Positions 8,715 through 18,030 of a stretch of 64,000 nt of DNA are shown here, piece after piece. Both the position numbers and the translations under genes were made by a program. This DNA is from Opacimonas sp014872805 (GTDB lineage Bacteria > Pseudomonadota > Gammaproteobacteria > Enterobacterales > Alteromonadaceae), in the NCBI GenBank assembly GCA_014872805.1, contig WKFN01000005.1, positions 62,001-126,000 on the forward strand, read 5' to 3'. The stretch's first letter is position 1; each line of letters opens with the position of its first letter. The notes below the pieces were generated by a model. That model was not told the DNA's origin. It worked only from the letters and a program-made list of their open reading frames with translations, and ran no database searches.

Positions 8715-10856
8715 ATGAAACAAATACTTCAAGACATGGCTAAAGGAGGCTCAGAAATTATTGAAGCTCCTGCTCCTAATGCAACAAAAAATCACATAGT
8801 TATAAATACCACTAAAACGCTTATATCCGCTGGTACTGAAAGGATGTTAGTTGACTTTGGCAAAGCCAACCTTCTTGATAAAGCTAGATCTCAACCTGAT
8901 AAAGTAAAAATGGTTTTTGAGAAAGTTCAAACTGATGGTTTGATGACTACAGTTGATGCAGTTAAATCTAAACTTCAACAGCCACTTCCGCTCGGTTATT
9001 GTAATGTTGGTATTGTAGAAGATTTAGGCAAAAGCACATCTCCTTTTAAAAAAGGTGATCGAGTAGTTTCTAATGGTCCTCATGCTGATGTTGTTCGTGT
9101 ACCAAAAAATTTATGCGCAATAATTCCTGATAACGTATCGGATGAAGAAGCGTCATTCACTGTTGTAGCGAGTATTGGCTTACAAGGTATTCGTTTGGCA
9201 AAACCTACACTTGGAGAGGCAATTGTTGTTACTGGTGTTGGCTTGATTGGTCTTTTAACAGTTCAACTGCTTCGTGCACAGGGGTGTCGTGTTCTAGCGA
9301 TCGATTATGACGATGCGAAACTTGAGTTGGCTAAGCAATTTGGTGCCCAAGTTTGTAATCCCGGAAAAAATGAAGATCCAGTTGCAGCTGGAATGAAATT
9401 CAGCCGTGGCAACGGAGTTGATGGTGTTATTATAACAGCATCAACCAAATCTAACGATCCGGTAACACAAGCTGCCCGAATGAGCCGTAAACGTGGTCGA
9501 ATTATACTAGTTGGCGTGACAGGGCTAGAACTTAATCGTTCCGATTTTTATGAAAAAGAATTGTCATTTCAAGTTTCTTGTTCTTACGGACCTGGTCGTT
9601 ACGATCCAAACTATGAGAACAATGGTAATGACTACCCATATGCTTTTGTGCGTTGGACTGAACAGCGTAATTTTGAGGCTATTTTAGACATGATGTCTTC
9701 GAGGCAAATAGATGTAAAGCCACTGATTAGTCACCGGTTTAAATTTGAAGACGCTGCTAATGCCTACGAGCTGTTGACTTCTGACAAATCAGCCCTAGGA
9801 ATTTTGCTTCAATATGAGAGTAACGCAACTACTCGCCATGAGAAATCTGTTACGATAAAAAGTGAAGTTAGCTTTGAGTCATCTAAGCCCGTCGTTGGTT
9901 TTATCGGCGCTGGTAACTATGCATCTCGAATGTTAATACCTGCATTTAAGGGTTATGGGGCACAACTGCATACAATAGCTACTTCCGGTGGTATTAACGG
10001 TGTAATTCACGGTGAAAAAGCTGGTTTTGCCAAAACAACCACAGATACAAGTGCAATGATTTCTAATTCAGAAATTAATACTGTAGCAATCGTTACTCGA
10101 CATAGTAGTCATGCCCGTTTTGTTTCTGAAGCTCTGAAAGCAGGTAAAAATGTATTTGTTGAAAAACCTTTAGCTGTAACGCAAGAGGAACTCTCAGATG
10201 TTGAAGAGCTCTATTATTCTAATGCATCTTCTTCATCATCTCCAAAATTAATGGTTGGATTTAACCGTCGTTTTTCGCCTCATGTCCAAAAAATGAAGGA
10301 ATTGCTGTTGTCAGTAAGAGAGCCCAAGAGCTTTATCATGACAATGAATGCAGGTGCAATTCCAGCGGATCACTGGACGCAAGATAATGAAGTTGGTGGC
10401 GGCCGAATCATTGGTGAGGCATGCCATTTTATTGATCTTATGAGATTTTTAGCAGGTTCTGAAATTGTCTCCGTCCATTGCCGTCGCATGGGAGATGTTG
10501 ATGGTGTTGATATTACTGAAGATAAAGCTGCGATTATTCTTGGCTTTGCTGATGGCTCATTTGGTACTATTCACTATTTAGCTAATGGTTCAGCAAGTTT
10601 CCCTAAAGAGCGAGTTGAAGTATTTGCCGCAGGACGCGTTCTTCAACTTGATAATTTCCGAAAATTAAAAGGATTTGGATGGCCAGGTTTTAATAAGATG
10701 AATTTATGGAAGCAAGATAAGGGACAAACTTATTGTGCGGCCGCTTTCCTTAGTGCAATAGAATCTGGTAAGGAGTCTCCAATTCCTGCAAAAGAGCTAT
10801 TTGAAGTTGCAAGAGTAACTATTGAAATTGCTGAACAGTTACGTAAACAGCAATAG
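8715..10856 (+). CDS. Two-domain oxidoreductase: zinc-type alcohol dehydrogenase fused to Gfo/Idh/MocA
   Basis: The 713-residue protein has two nucleotide-binding units. Residues about 1-370 form an MDR alcohol-dehydrogenase-like domain with cofactor motif VVTGVGLIGLLTVQLL near residue 172. Residues about 390-713 form a Gfo/Idh/MocA domain with PVVGFIGAGNYASRML and EKPLAV. Bi-domain proteins of this kind are typically encoded next to a heparinase II/III gene in surface polysaccharide loci, as here. The substrate is unknown; a sugar nucleotide or lipid-linked sugar is a reasonable guess. The two genes are 12 bp apart and surely co-transcribed. Confidence 0.8.
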   Translation: MKQILQDMAKGGSEIIEAPAPNATKNHIVINTTKTLISAGTERMLVDFGKANLLDKARSQPDKVKMVFEKVQTDGLMTTVDAVKSKLQQPLPLGYCNVGIVEDLGKSTSPFKKGDRVVSNGPHADVVRVPKNLCAIIPDNVSDEEASFTVVASIGLQGIRLAKPTLGEAIVVTGVGLIGLLTVQLLRAQGCRVLAIDYDDAKLELAKQFGAQVCNPGKNEDPVAAGMKFSRGNGVDGVIITASTKSNDPVTQAARMSRKRGRIILVGVTGLELNRSDFYEKELSFQVSCSYGPGRYDPNYENNGNDYPYAFVRWTEQRNFEAILDMMSSRQIDVKPLISHRFKFEDAANAYELLTSDKSALGILLQYESNATTRHEKSVTIKSEVSFESSKPVVGFIGAGNYASRMLIPAFKGYGAQLHTIATSGGINGVIHGEKAGFAKTTTDTSAMISNSEINTVAIVTRHSSHARFVSEALKAGKNVFVEKPLAVTQEELSDVEELYYSNASSSSSPKLMVGFNRRFSPHVQKMKELLLSVREPKSFIMTMNAGAIPADHWTQDNEVGGGRIIGEACHFIDLMRFLAGSEIVSVHCRRMGDVDGVDITEDKAAIILGFADGSFGTIHYLANGSASFPKERVEVFAAGRVLQLDNFRKLKGFGWPGFNKMNLWKQDKGQTYCAAAFLSAIESGKESPIPAKELFEVARVTIEIAEQLRKQQ

Positions 10857-10868
10857 CTAAATAAGAAG

Positions 10869-12680
10869 ATGACTTTTAAATTAAAAGTTAAGACTGCTAT
10901 TGACTTAGGACTTTTAAATTTAGGTCGATTTGCAATTTATAAAATGGGTGTTCGGACTGGATTTAACCCTGTTAAGCGGCTTTCTCAAGCCAAAATTTCA
11001 GGTTTTTTTTTCCGTCATATCCCCTGTTCAAGAGAACGGCAACTTGCAAAGCCATATAAACTTGTTCCATTTGGCTGGTTACCAGAGTTGTCAGTTAAGG
11101 AACTTAGTTGGGATAAAAGCTTACTAACCAAACAGCGCTTTTCAGAGATGAAAAGGCCTTGGTTCAAAATATCAGATTTTGATTCAAGTGTTGGTGATAT
11201 TAAAGGTATTTGGGAAGCTTCAAGGTTTGATTGGGCCTTGGGGTTAGCTCGAGAGTATATCTCAGGTAACGAGTCAGCTTTAATAGAACTCAACGATACC
11301 GCAAAAAATTGGATGGAATATAATGAGCCTTATCTTGGTCCAAATTGGAAGTGCGGGCAAGAAGCATCTATACGTGTTATGCATCTTGCATTTACCGCTA
11401 AACTGCTTAAGCAAACTCGTAAAACTGAGCCTGCACTTCTAGCGTTTATAAAAGCCCATCTACAAAGAATAGCTCCGACAATATCCTATGCGGTTGCACA
11501 AAATAATAATCATGGCACATCTGAAGCTGCAGCATTATTTATTGGTGGGAGTTGGCTCGTGATTAACGGCGATAAATGTGGGATGCGTTGGCAAAAATTG
11601 GGTAGAAAATGGTTAGAAAACCGAGCAAAGAATTTAATTGCATCTGATGGTACTTTTAGTCAGTATTCGGTTAATTACCATAGGGTAATGCTAGATACAT
11701 ACTCAATGGCTGAGCTTTGGCGTCGAGAACTTGATCTCTCACCATTTTCAAAAGAGCTCATAAAAAGAGTTAGTCTTGCTACTCAATGGCTTTATCAGTT
11801 AATCGACCCATCAACAGGGGATGCTCCCAACTTAGGTCATAACGATGGTGCTCGCTTAATGGTATTAACTGATTCTAATTATCGAGATTTTCGTCCATCT
11901 GTACAGCTTTCTTCTGTTTTGTTTCTTCATGCTTCTGCGTGGAAGGAAAATGGTGATTATGATGCAGCCCTTGCATATTTAGGTTTACAAAAACCGCAAA
12001 TTAACTTACAAAAGACAACCTCATTTCACTTTGAACAAGGTGGATATATCGGTTTAAGAAATCAATCTGGAGTATTTGCTTTATTTAATTACCCCAAGTT
12101 TCAGTTTAGACCTGCTCAAAACGATGCACTTCATGTTGATTTGTGGTTTGAGGGTGTCAATTTATTACGCGACGGTGGGACATTCAGCTACAATGCTGGA
12201 CAAAAATATATCGATTACTACGGTGGCACAAAAAGTCATAATACAATACAATTTGATCGATACGAGCAAATGCCACGGCTAAGTCGGTTTTTATTGGGAG
12301 CTTGGTTAAAACCAAAAAATGTTAAGTTTGATGAGTCTCAGCAAACCGGACAAGCGGGTTACAGAAATTATGTTGGAAACGAACATCATAGACAGCTCAT
12401 CCTCACGGAAACTTCTTTGACCATAAAAGATAATGTCAAAGGCATAAAACATAAAGCCGTCCTTAGGTGGAGACTTGCTCCGGAAAACTGGAAGATTCAT
12501 GGTAATAAAGTAACAAATGGAAAACATAATATATTACTTCATAGTGACGTAAAAATTGATTCATTAGAGATCGTAGAAGGAAAAGAGTCTCGTTATTACT
12601 ATCATGAAAGTCCAATTCCCGTTCTTGAAGTTACTTTTTCTTCAGATGGAAACATTACAACAGAGTATCAATTTTTATAA
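10869..12680 (+). CDS. Heparinase II/III-family protein of a polysaccharide locus
   Basis: The protein has 603 residues. The N-terminal alpha/alpha toroid carries QNNNHGTSEAAAL near residue 215 and a Tyr-His pair in SVNYHRVMLD. The C-terminal beta-sandwich carries FRPAQNDALHVDLWFEG and LRDGGTFSYN. These match heparinase II/III polysaccharide lyases. No signal peptide is evident, which fits a biosynthetic or intracellular role better than secretion for degradation. It follows the two-domain oxidoreductase, its usual partner. Its true reaction in surface glycan synthesis is, to my knowledge, not established. Its stop overlaps the next start (TAATG). Confidence 0.8.
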   Translation: MTFKLKVKTAIDLGLLNLGRFAIYKMGVRTGFNPVKRLSQAKISGFFFRHIPCSRERQLAKPYKLVPFGWLPELSVKELSWDKSLLTKQRFSEMKRPWFKISDFDSSVGDIKGIWEASRFDWALGLAREYISGNESALIELNDTAKNWMEYNEPYLGPNWKCGQEASIRVMHLAFTAKLLKQTRKTEPALLAFIKAHLQRIAPTISYAVAQNNNHGTSEAAALFIGGSWLVINGDKCGMRWQKLGRKWLENRAKNLIASDGTFSQYSVNYHRVMLDTYSMAELWRRELDLSPFSKELIKRVSLATQWLYQLIDPSTGDAPNLGHNDGARLMVLTDSNYRDFRPSVQLSSVLFLHASAWKENGDYDAALAYLGLQKPQINLQKTTSFHFEQGGYIGLRNQSGVFALFNYPKFQFRPAQNDALHVDLWFEGVNLLRDGGTFSYNAGQKYIDYYGGTKSHNTIQFDRYEQMPRLSRFLLGAWLKPKNVKFDESQQTGQAGYRNYVGNEHHRQLILTETSLTIKDNVKGIKHKAVLRWRLAPENWKIHGNKVTNGKHNILLHSDVKIDSLEIVEGKESRYYYHESPIPVLEVTFSSDGNITTEYQFL

Positions 12681-13900
12681 TGAATATCCTATATTTTCAT
12701 CAACACTTTTCTACACCTAAAGGTTCCACTGGGATCCGCTCTTATGAAATGGCTAAACGCCTAATTCATCATGGTCATCATGTAACTATGGTCTGTGGTA
12801 CATATGGTGGAGGACAAACCGGTTTAGAGTCGCCTTTTTTGTCCGGAAAACGTGTTGGAATTGTCGATGGCATTCGAATAATTGAGTTTGATTTAGCTTA
12901 CTCAAACTCCGACGGATTTATAAAACGAAGTTTGACGTTCATTAAATTTGCATTAAAAAGTATTAAGCTTGCTTTTAGTGAAAATTACGATGTCTTGTTT
13001 GCAACAACAACCCCACTTACTGCCGGCATTCCTGGTATTTTTGCTCGTTGGTTACGTGGCAAACCATTTGTTTTTGAAGTGAGAGACTTATGGCCAGAAC
13101 TTCCAAAAGAAATGGGAGTAATTAAAAATCCAGTTGTGCTTGGTATGATGTCGTTTTTAGAGTGGGCATCTTACCGAAGTGCACACCGCTGTATTGGTCT
13201 ATCTCCGGGTATTGTCGATGGTATTAAAAAACGCGGTGTTCACGAAAGCAAAATCGCTTTAGTACCAAATGGCTGTGATCTCTCTATTTTTAGTCAAACA
13301 GGTGAACAGTGGCGTCCAGAGGGTGTTAGAAAAACAGATCTAATGGCTATTTTTACAGGAACTCATGGAATAGCTAATGGCTTGGATGCTGTTCTTGATT
13401 GTGCAAAGGAGCTAAAGTTCAGGCAAAGACACGATATTAAATTAGTTTTGGTAGGTCAAGGTAAGCTTAAATCAAAACTTATGAATCTAGCAAAGGAATT
13501 AAAATTAAACAATGTGATTTTTCATGATCCAGTTGATAAACAAAAACTTTCTGGCTTGATGGCAAATGCCGATTTAGGATTGCAAATCTTGGCTAACGTT
13601 CCAGCGTTTTATTATGGAACATCACCAAATAAATTTTTCGATTATATATCTGCAGGTCTACCTGTAATTAATAATTACCCAGGATGGTTAGCCGATCTGA
13701 TTCAATCTAACAAGTGTGGTTTTTATGTATCGCCTTCAAAACCTAAAGAATTTGCTGATGTTTTGGAAAAAATTGCTGATGATAGAGATATATTAATAAG
13801 CATGAAGGAAAATTCTTTAAACTTAGCTAAGTCAGAGTTTGATAGAAAAGTTTTAGCTGATAATTGGGTGAATCATGTCTTGGCAGATATTAAAATTTGA
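12680..13900 (+). CDS. wbuB: Glycosyltransferase family 4, WbuB-like
   Basis: The 406-residue protein is a GT-B fold retaining glycosyltransferase. The N-terminus has HQHFSTPKGSTGIRSYEMAKRL and the middle has FEVRDLWPELPKEMG, both characteristic of the WbuB subgroup that extends undecaprenyl-linked amino sugars. The C-terminal donor-binding part has YYGTSPNKFFDYISAGLPV. It follows the heparinase gene with a one-base overlap and precedes the initiating transferase. It probably adds the second sugar of the repeat unit. Donor and linkage cannot be told from sequence. It is the only clear glycosyltransferase in the window besides the initiating enzyme. Confidence 0.82.
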   Translation: MNILYFHQHFSTPKGSTGIRSYEMAKRLIHHGHHVTMVCGTYGGGQTGLESPFLSGKRVGIVDGIRIIEFDLAYSNSDGFIKRSLTFIKFALKSIKLAFSENYDVLFATTTPLTAGIPGIFARWLRGKPFVFEVRDLWPELPKEMGVIKNPVVLGMMSFLEWASYRSAHRCIGLSPGIVDGIKKRGVHESKIALVPNGCDLSIFSQTGEQWRPEGVRKTDLMAIFTGTHGIANGLDAVLDCAKELKFRQRHDIKLVLVGQGKLKSKLMNLAKELKLNNVIFHDPVDKQKLSGLMANADLGLQILANVPAFYYGTSPNKFFDYISAGLPVINNYPGWLADLIQSNKCGFYVSPSKPKEFADVLEKIADDRDILISMKENSLNLAKSEFDRKVLADNWVNHVLADIKI

Positions 13901-13912
13901 GATCATAAAAAT

Positions 13913-14521
13913 ATGAATTTTTACAAAGCAATAAAAAGATTAATCGATATTTTTTTCTCATTACTTTTAATTATTATTATTTTACCTATCTTTATTCCAA
14001 TATTAATTATTATTTTTTTTGATCTTCGAGGGATGCCGCTTTTTTATCAAGAAAGAGCCGGATTGCATGGTGAGAAGTTTTATGTTATAAAATTTAAAAC
14101 TATGAGAGATATTACTAATAAGAGTGGCGAGCTACTCCCTGATGATATGAGAATGACTAAATTAGGTCGTTTACTCAGAAAGTCTAGCTTAGATGAGTTA
14201 CCTCAATTATTAAATGTTTTAAAAGGTGATATGTCTTTTATAGGCCCAAGACCATTTCTTTATGAATACATGAATGTATATTCGGAAAATGAAAAAAAGA
14301 GACATAACGTAAGGCCCGGAATTTCAGGATGGGCTCAAGTAAATGGGAGAAACACTATATCATGGAAAGATAAGTTTAAGTTAGATTTATATTATGTTGA
14401 AAATATATCTCTATCACTTGACTTGAAAATAGTTTTTCTCACGTTATATAAAGTTTTTAAAGTAAATGATATTAATCAAAAAACAAATTTAACTATGGAA
14501 AAATATAATGGAAAAAATTAG
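13913..14521 (+). CDS. Initiating phosphoglycosyl transferase, PglC-like
   Basis: The protein has 202 residues, the size of small monotopic phosphoglycosyl transferases such as PglC. One hydrophobic re-entrant helix lies at about residues 12-35, followed by YQERAGLHGEKFYVIKFKTMRD. The catalytic Asp-Glu dyad is in SLDELPQLLNVLKGDMSFIGPRP. It would load a phospho-sugar from a UDP-sugar onto undecaprenyl phosphate. PglD-like and PglE-like genes downstream and a PglF-like gene further on suggest the sugar is di-N-acetylbacillosamine. The C-terminal 14 bp overlap the next gene. Confidence 0.87.
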   Translation: MNFYKAIKRLIDIFFSLLLIIIILPIFIPILIIIFFDLRGMPLFYQERAGLHGEKFYVIKFKTMRDITNKSGELLPDDMRMTKLGRLLRKSSLDELPQLLNVLKGDMSFIGPRPFLYEYMNVYSENEKKRHNVRPGISGWAQVNGRNTISWKDKFKLDLYYVENISLSLDLKIVFLTLYKVFKVNDINQKTNLTMEKYNGKN

Positions 14522-15317
14522 TAAACTTTCTGTTCCTAAATTTATGACTATAATCGAGTCAAGAAATGCTGATCCCAAAGAGGTCGCTCCTCAGATTATA
14601 GAAGCTTTGAAATCTTATAAAGTAGTGAAGTTAAAGTTAGGATACCATGTTTCCGAACTGAGAGAGTTTTATGATTCAATTACCGATGAGCTTGGGAAAC
14701 CTCATAACATTGCTGAAGATTTTGAACAGGGCGGTAGTCAAACAGGCGAAAGATGGATGGAAATTCGTTATGATAACGACATCCCAGATATGTCTGCTTA
14801 TAGGCATAGTAAAAATGGACAACCTTTGCATACCGACGAATCTTATATTTCAAATCCATGTGACATTATGGTCTTTTATTGTGTTAATAAAGCAATTAAA
14901 GGCGGACAAACTAACTTTGTTGATGGCGTTGAATTAGTTGAACGTATGAAGAGCATTGCACCAGAACTTTTAACTAAGCTCAGTACAACCGATGTTTGTT
15001 ATGAAAAAGCAGGTAATAAGCGCACTGAAAAGATTATTGACTTGAGCATACCTGAGCAACCAGTTTTTAATTTCAATTATTATTGTATTTCTAGGGATGA
15101 ATCTGATAACGCAAAGGCACTCAACTCTGAGTTTTTTAATTTTCTAGAGACACACATCAAAGGCTCATTTTTAGAGTGTCCAGTCGAATTATCACCTGGC
15201 GAAAGCGTTTTTTGGTGGGACCACTTTGTTTTACATGGTAGGAATCCGTTTGAAGCACACAAAACAAATGACCGTTTTATCTGGAAAACTGGTGTGAGTT
15301 GGGATGACAGTAAGTAG
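14508..15317 (+). CDS. TauD/TfdA-like Fe(II)/2-oxoglutarate dioxygenase
   Basis: The 269-residue protein carries a metal-binding H-x-D (LHTDESY, near residue 106). A distal His lies in HFVLHGRNPF and an Arg for 2-oxoglutarate in NDRFIWKTG near the C-terminus. These fit the TauD/TfdA fold, whose members hydroxylate or oxidatively cleave small molecules. It overlaps the genes on both sides by 14 bp, so it belongs to the polysaccharide operon. A dioxygenase is uncommon in such loci. A role in sugar or substituent hydroxylation is an inference. Confidence 0.72.
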   Translation: MEKISKLSVPKFMTIIESRNADPKEVAPQIIEALKSYKVVKLKLGYHVSELREFYDSITDELGKPHNIAEDFEQGGSQTGERWMEIRYDNDIPDMSAYRHSKNGQPLHTDESYISNPCDIMVFYCVNKAIKGGQTNFVDGVELVERMKSIAPELLTKLSTTDVCYEKAGNKRTEKIIDLSIPEQPVFNFNYYCISRDESDNAKALNSEFFNFLETHIKGSFLECPVELSPGESVFWWDHFVLHGRNPFEAHKTNDRFIWKTGVSWDDSK

Positions 15318-16140
15318 TCTTTCAAAAATAACTTTAGGCACAATGAGGTTGTCCGACAAAAATACCAGTTTGAAGGACTGTATTGGTATTTTTGATGCTG
15401 CAATTCAAAACGGCGTAAATTCATTCCACGTTTCAACAGAATATAATTCTTTTGAACTAGTAGCATTGGCTTTTAAAAATTTAGGCGTTAATGCTGATAA
15501 TTGCAAGTTAGTTGTTAAATTAGCATCCCCTCATTTTGATGAGACCTCGTTTAGTCAATTAAATCTTGAAGCAAGAATAGACAACATTTTGGACAAGACT
15601 GGTTTGGAGAAGATTCAGGTTGCTCAATGGATGTGGAGACAAAGTCCTGTAGATGATTCTGCTAGGATTCAAAAACTTTTAGCAAACTCTGAAGAGATTA
15701 AGTCATGCTTCCAAGATATAAGTCTAAAAGGTAAAGTTGATGAATTTGGTTGTTTTCCTTATACATCAGATTTCATGAAATCTGTTAACAATCTTGGAAT
15801 ATCAAAAGTTCACATTAATTATCAAAATTTTTGGGAAAATGAGCTTGTTAATGGGGGTATCCATAACTACTCAATTGCTTTAAGACCATTTTTTGGAGGG
15901 AAGGTCAAAAAACTCCATCCTAACTTCATAAAAGAATTAAATGTAATCGAAAATAGAAGTGTTATTTCGCATAGTCTTAATTATGTTTTAAGCCATCCAA
16001 ATATATGCTCTGCAGTGGTAGGTATAAACACGCTAAAACAATTAAGTACTATAATCGAAACAAGTGATTCAATTAAAAAAAATATAAACACATTTAATAC
16101 GTATCAATCACTCCTCGAAAACAATCCATATTTGAGATAG
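15304..16140 (+). CDS. Aldo-keto reductase-fold protein with degenerate catalytic residues
   Basis: The 278-residue protein has the TIM-barrel layout of aldo-keto reductases. GTMRLSD opens it, then NSFHVSTEYNSFE sits where the FDTAxxY motif is expected, then VVKLASP with the catalytic Lys position. The pattern GKVDEFGCFPYTSDFM is also family-like. The catalytic Tyr and Lys appear kept. The Asp position reads His, and the catalytic His region reads QWMWRQSP with no His. Redox activity is therefore doubtful. It overlaps the dioxygenase gene by 14 bp, and the two may work together. Confidence 0.62.
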   Translation: MTVSSLSKITLGTMRLSDKNTSLKDCIGIFDAAIQNGVNSFHVSTEYNSFELVALAFKNLGVNADNCKLVVKLASPHFDETSFSQLNLEARIDNILDKTGLEKIQVAQWMWRQSPVDDSARIQKLLANSEEIKSCFQDISLKGKVDEFGCFPYTSDFMKSVNNLGISKVHINYQNFWENELVNGGIHNYSIALRPFFGGKVKKLHPNFIKELNVIENRSVISHSLNYVLSHPNICSAVVGINTLKQLSTIIETSDSIKKNINTFNTYQSLLENNPYLR

Positions 16141-16171
16141 ATTTTAAAAATATATTTATTGGTATTTTTAT

Positions 16172-16801
16172 ATGAAAACTTGTGCGATCTTAGGGGCTAG
16201 TGGACATGGTAAGGTAGTTGCAGAAATTGCTGAACTTAACGGGTACCAAAATATTACCTTTTTTGATGATCGTTGGCCAAGCTTAACTTCTGTTGAACAT
16301 TGGAATATATCTGGTGATACTTCAGTACTCTTGGACACTTCAAGCAAATATGATGTTGTAGTAATAGCTATAGGAGATAATGCAACTCGCACTTTAAAAC
16401 AACGAATTTTGAGTGAAGCAGGTGCAAATTTTGAGGTGTTATGTCATCCCAATGCAACTATTAGTAAGTATGCTAATATCAAAGCCGGTACAGTTGTGAT
16501 GGCGAATTCTGTCGTGAACTGCTTTAGCAATATTGGTGAATCCTGTATTATTAACACTGGTTCTATTGTAGAGCATGACTGTAATCTCGCTGAGGGCGTC
16601 CATATCAGTCCACATACTAGCCTAGGAGGAGGAGTTCGGATAAGTCAAAACACTTGGATAGGGATAGGTAGCCAAGTAAAACAACTCGTCGAAATAGGCT
16701 CAAACGTAGTAGTTGGGGCAGGTTCAACAGTCTTAAATAATGTAGACAATGATTTGACTGTTGTTGGTTCTCCAGCTTCTCCACTCTTAAATCTAAATTA
16801 A
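16172..16801 (+). CDS. pglD: PglD/NeuD-type sugar O/N-acetyltransferase
   Basis: The 209-residue protein has an N-terminal nucleotide-sugar-binding half (CAILGASGHGKVVAEIAE) and a C-terminal left-handed beta-helix of hexapeptide repeats (about residues 95-205). The catalytic His is in GSIVEHDCNL. In the bacillosamine pathway PglD acetylates the 4-amino group of the UDP-sugar made by PglE. PglE-like and PglC-like genes flank or lie near it, supporting that role. An alternative is acetylation of another amino sugar in the same repeat unit. Confidence 0.8.
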   Translation: MKTCAILGASGHGKVVAEIAELNGYQNITFFDDRWPSLTSVEHWNISGDTSVLLDTSSKYDVVVIAIGDNATRTLKQRILSEAGANFEVLCHPNATISKYANIKAGTVVMANSVVNCFSNIGESCIINTGSIVEHDCNLAEGVHISPHTSLGGGVRISQNTWIGIGSQVKQLVEIGSNVVVGAGSTVLNNVDNDLTVVGSPASPLLNLN

Positions 16802-16818
16802 TAATAATAGGTATTATT

Positions 16819-18030
16819 GTGCTGAACACACCATTCTCGTCATGGCCATCATTTACAAAAGAAGAGTCAGATTCAATAAGTAATGTCTTACTTTCTAATA
16901 AAGTAAACTATTGGACTGGCCAAGAATGTCGTGAATTTGAAAAAGAGTTTGCAGCATACACTGACTCAAAATATGCCATTGCTCTTTCAAATGGAACAGT
17001 TGCCTTGGATTTAGCATTTCATGGTATTGGAATACAGCAAGGTGATGAAGTCATTGTTACATCTCGTACATTCTTAGCATCTGTTTCAAGGATAGTTAAT
17101 ACTGGTGCCATACCTGTATTTGTTGATGTTTCGGGCGAGACTCAAAACATTACACCGGAAGCAATCATTTCTGCAATTACTGATAAGACTAAAGCGATTG
17201 TTTGTGTTCATCTTGCTGGGTGGTCTTGTGAGATGGATGAGATTATGGAAATTGCTAATGAGCATAATTTATTTGTAATCGAAGATTGTGCCCAAGCCCA
17301 TGGTGCTAAATACAAAGGCCGTTCTGTGGGCTCAATCGGGTATGTAGGGTGTTGGAGTTTTTGCCAAGATAAAATTATGACCACTGGTGGTGAAGGCGGC
17401 ATGGTCACCACTAATCAAGAAGTACTTTGGAAAAAGATGTGGGCGTTTAAAGATCATGGTAAGTCATATGACACTGTGTATAACAAACAGCATCCTCCAG
17501 GTTTTAGATGGTTACACGAGTCATTTGGAACCAACTGGCGGATGACTGAGATTCAAGGTGCAATTGGCCGAATCCAGCTCAAACGGATGCCAGATTGGAC
17601 AGCAAAACGAAATCGTAATCAAAATGCCATCTGGAATACAGCCAAAGTATTAAATGGCTTAAGAGTCCCTAGGTTTCAATGCACTTCTTGTACAGGTTGC
17701 GATGATTCGAAAAAATGTGTGCATGCAGCATACAAGACTTATGTCTTTGTCGAGCCGGATAAGTTAAATGAAGGTTGGAGTCGAGATAAAATCATTGATG
17801 CTATTGTTCAAGCAGGTGTACCGTGTTTCTCAGGTTCATGTTCTGAGGTATATTTAGAAAAAGCTTTCGATAATACTGCTTATCGCCCGCAAAAAAGACT
17901 GCCAGTCGCCAAAGAGCTCGGCGAAACATCATTAATGTTTCTTGTGCATCCAACTCTCACACAAGACGAAATTGAGTTAACCTGTAAAGTGTTATCTAAA
18001 GTGATGCATCTGGCAGCTATACAAAACTAG
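16819..18030 (+). CDS. pglE: DegT/DnrJ/EryC1-family sugar aminotransferase, PglE-like
   Basis: The 403-residue PLP enzyme starts at GTG 16819. The PLP Lys is in CWSFCQDKIMTTGGEGG near residue 187, with VIEDCAQAHGAKYKGRSVG ahead of it. Such enzymes transaminate a 4-keto-6-deoxy UDP-HexNAc made by a WbpM/PglF dehydratase. A Cys-rich insert near residue 295 (CTSCTGCDDSKKC) is noteworthy and could bind a metal; I do not recall it as universal in the family. The gene follows pglD by 17 bp and ends tail-to-tail with the recombinase (4-bp overlap). Confidence 0.85.
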   Translation: MLNTPFSSWPSFTKEESDSISNVLLSNKVNYWTGQECREFEKEFAAYTDSKYAIALSNGTVALDLAFHGIGIQQGDEVIVTSRTFLASVSRIVNTGAIPVFVDVSGETQNITPEAIISAITDKTKAIVCVHLAGWSCEMDEIMEIANEHNLFVIEDCAQAHGAKYKGRSVGSIGYVGCWSFCQDKIMTTGGEGGMVTTNQEVLWKKMWAFKDHGKSYDTVYNKQHPPGFRWLHESFGTNWRMTEIQGAIGRIQLKRMPDWTAKRNRNQNAIWNTAKVLNGLRVPRFQCTSCTGCDDSKKCVHAAYKTYVFVEPDKLNEGWSRDKIIDAIVQAGVPCFSGSCSEVYLEKAFDNTAYRPQKRLPVAKELGETSLMFLVHPTLTQDEIELTCKVLSKVMHLAAIQN

